Of a stretch of DNA of 5,927 bases, positions 5,436 to 5,927 are shown piece after piece (position 1 is the stretch's first letter; the number at the start of each line of letters is the position of its first letter). The position numbers and the translations under genes were made by a program. Where the stretch lies: positions 1 through 5,927 of the forward strand of contig DOTU01000323.1 in the NCBI GenBank assembly GCA_003520965.1. Reading direction: 5' to 3'. The DNA comes from Candidatus Zixiibacteriota bacterium. GTDB taxonomy: Bacteria; Zixibacteria; MSB-5A5; UBA10806. The notes under the pieces were generated by a model, which was not told the DNA's origin, searched no databases, and saw only the letters and a program-made list of their open reading frames with translations.

Positions 5436-5927
5436 TGGAATATAACGAAGTTATTGAGTATATCCTGCAAATGGAGAAGTTCGGGATAAAGCTCGGGCTT
5501 TCCAATATCACCAAATTTCTATCTTATATTGGAAATCCACAGGAAAGCTATCCCATGATCCACGTGGCCGGAACCAATGGCAAGGGTTCCACCGTGGCAA
5601 TTATGGAGGCGATCCTGATGGCGGCCGGTTATAGGGTTGGGGTGTATACGTCGCCGCATCTGGTTGATTTTCGGGAACGGATCAAAATCAATGGCCGCTT
5701 GATTGATAAAAAATATATTACCGATTTTTTTAATAACAATTTAAAGAAAATCGAGAGCCTGCCCATTACATTTTTCGAGACGGTTACTGCTCTGGCTTTC
5801 GCTTATTTTAAGGATGAGAAGGTTGATGTTGCTTTGATCGAGGCCGGCATGGGGGGAAGGCTCGATGCCACCAATGTCATTACACCAAAGGTAACTATCA
5901 TCACTAATGTCGAGACCGAGCATACCA
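5435..5927 (+). CDS. folC: Folylpolyglutamate/dihydrofolate synthase FolC, N-terminal part
   Basis: The open frame runs from the ATG at 5435 to the window end without a stop, giving 164 complete codons, about 40 percent of a typical 420-450 residue FolC. The enzyme is a Mur-ligase relative that uses ATP to add glutamate to folates and, in bifunctional forms, to dihydropteroate. Seen: the P-loop VAGTNGKGST (44-53), the TSPHL motif (72-76) followed by FRERI, FFETVTALAF (113-122), EAGMGGRLDATN (136-147), and ITNVETEHT (156-164), where H163 stands at the metal-binding position; the usual wording there is closer to DHT. The glutamate-ligation domain lies beyond the window, so whether it is mono- or bifunctional cannot be judged. 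The ATG overlaps the accD stop by one base (TGATG), which implies coupling. The gene is cut only by the window edge; nothing suggests a broken gene. Confidence 0.95.
   Translation, partial: MEYNEVIEYILQMEKFGIKLGLSNITKFLSYIGNPQESYPMIHVAGTNGKGSTVAIMEAILMAAGYRVGVYTSPHLVDFRERIKINGRLIDKKYITDFFNNNLKKIESLPITFFETVTALAFAYFKDEKVDVALIEAGMGGRLDATNVITPKVTIITNVETEHT

Noticed and set aside
5248..5445. A 65-codon plus-strand frame overlapping the end of accD and start of folC
   Set aside because: It is an out-of-frame reading of the conserved accD C-terminal region and has no independent support.

Overview
The window holds seven protein-coding genes, all on the + strand and packed with almost no spacing except for one 217-base gap (2815-3031). 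It looks like chromosomal core sequence of moderate GC from a member of the Fibrobacterota-Chlorobiota-Bacteroidota (FCB) superphylum or a neighbouring candidate phylum. The best pointer is the second gene, a receiver-PglZ protein of the PorX type, a family best known from Bacteroidota. The exact phylum cannot be fixed from this window.

Region 1 (1-2814) is a two-gene signalling operon. A membrane sensor histidine kinase with two membrane segments and no HAMP or PAS domain overlaps by four bases (ATGA) a PorX-type response regulator, in which a complete receiver is followed by an alkaline-phosphatase-superfamily (PglZ) domain with all expected metal ligands in place. Direct linkage of a kinase to a PorX-like regulator is the most informative arrangement here, since in the studied Bacteroidota the kinase PorY and PorX are encoded apart.

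Region 2 (2815-3031) is AT-rich and non-coding. Right after the porX stop it has a heptamer repeat array (GTTATGG-like), then an A10 tract, then two abutting small palindromes that look like a dispersed palindromic repeat. A plausible promoter lies so close to tsaE that its transcript could be leaderless.

Region 3 (3032-5927) is a compact housekeeping operon: tsaE, tsaB, rimI, accD and folC (cut by the window end). Junctions are a 26-base overlap, a 1-base gap and two 1-base overlaps (TAATG, TGATG), implying co-transcription and translational coupling. TsaE and TsaB serve synthesis of the tRNA modification t6A, RimI acetylates protein N-termini, AccD is the carboxyltransferase beta subunit of acetyl-CoA carboxylase, and FolC makes folylpolyglutamate. 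No RNA gene, CRISPR array, insertion sequence or clear rho-independent terminator was seen. I did not find a wholly new system. The candidates worth following are the kinase-PorX pair and the intergenic repeats.
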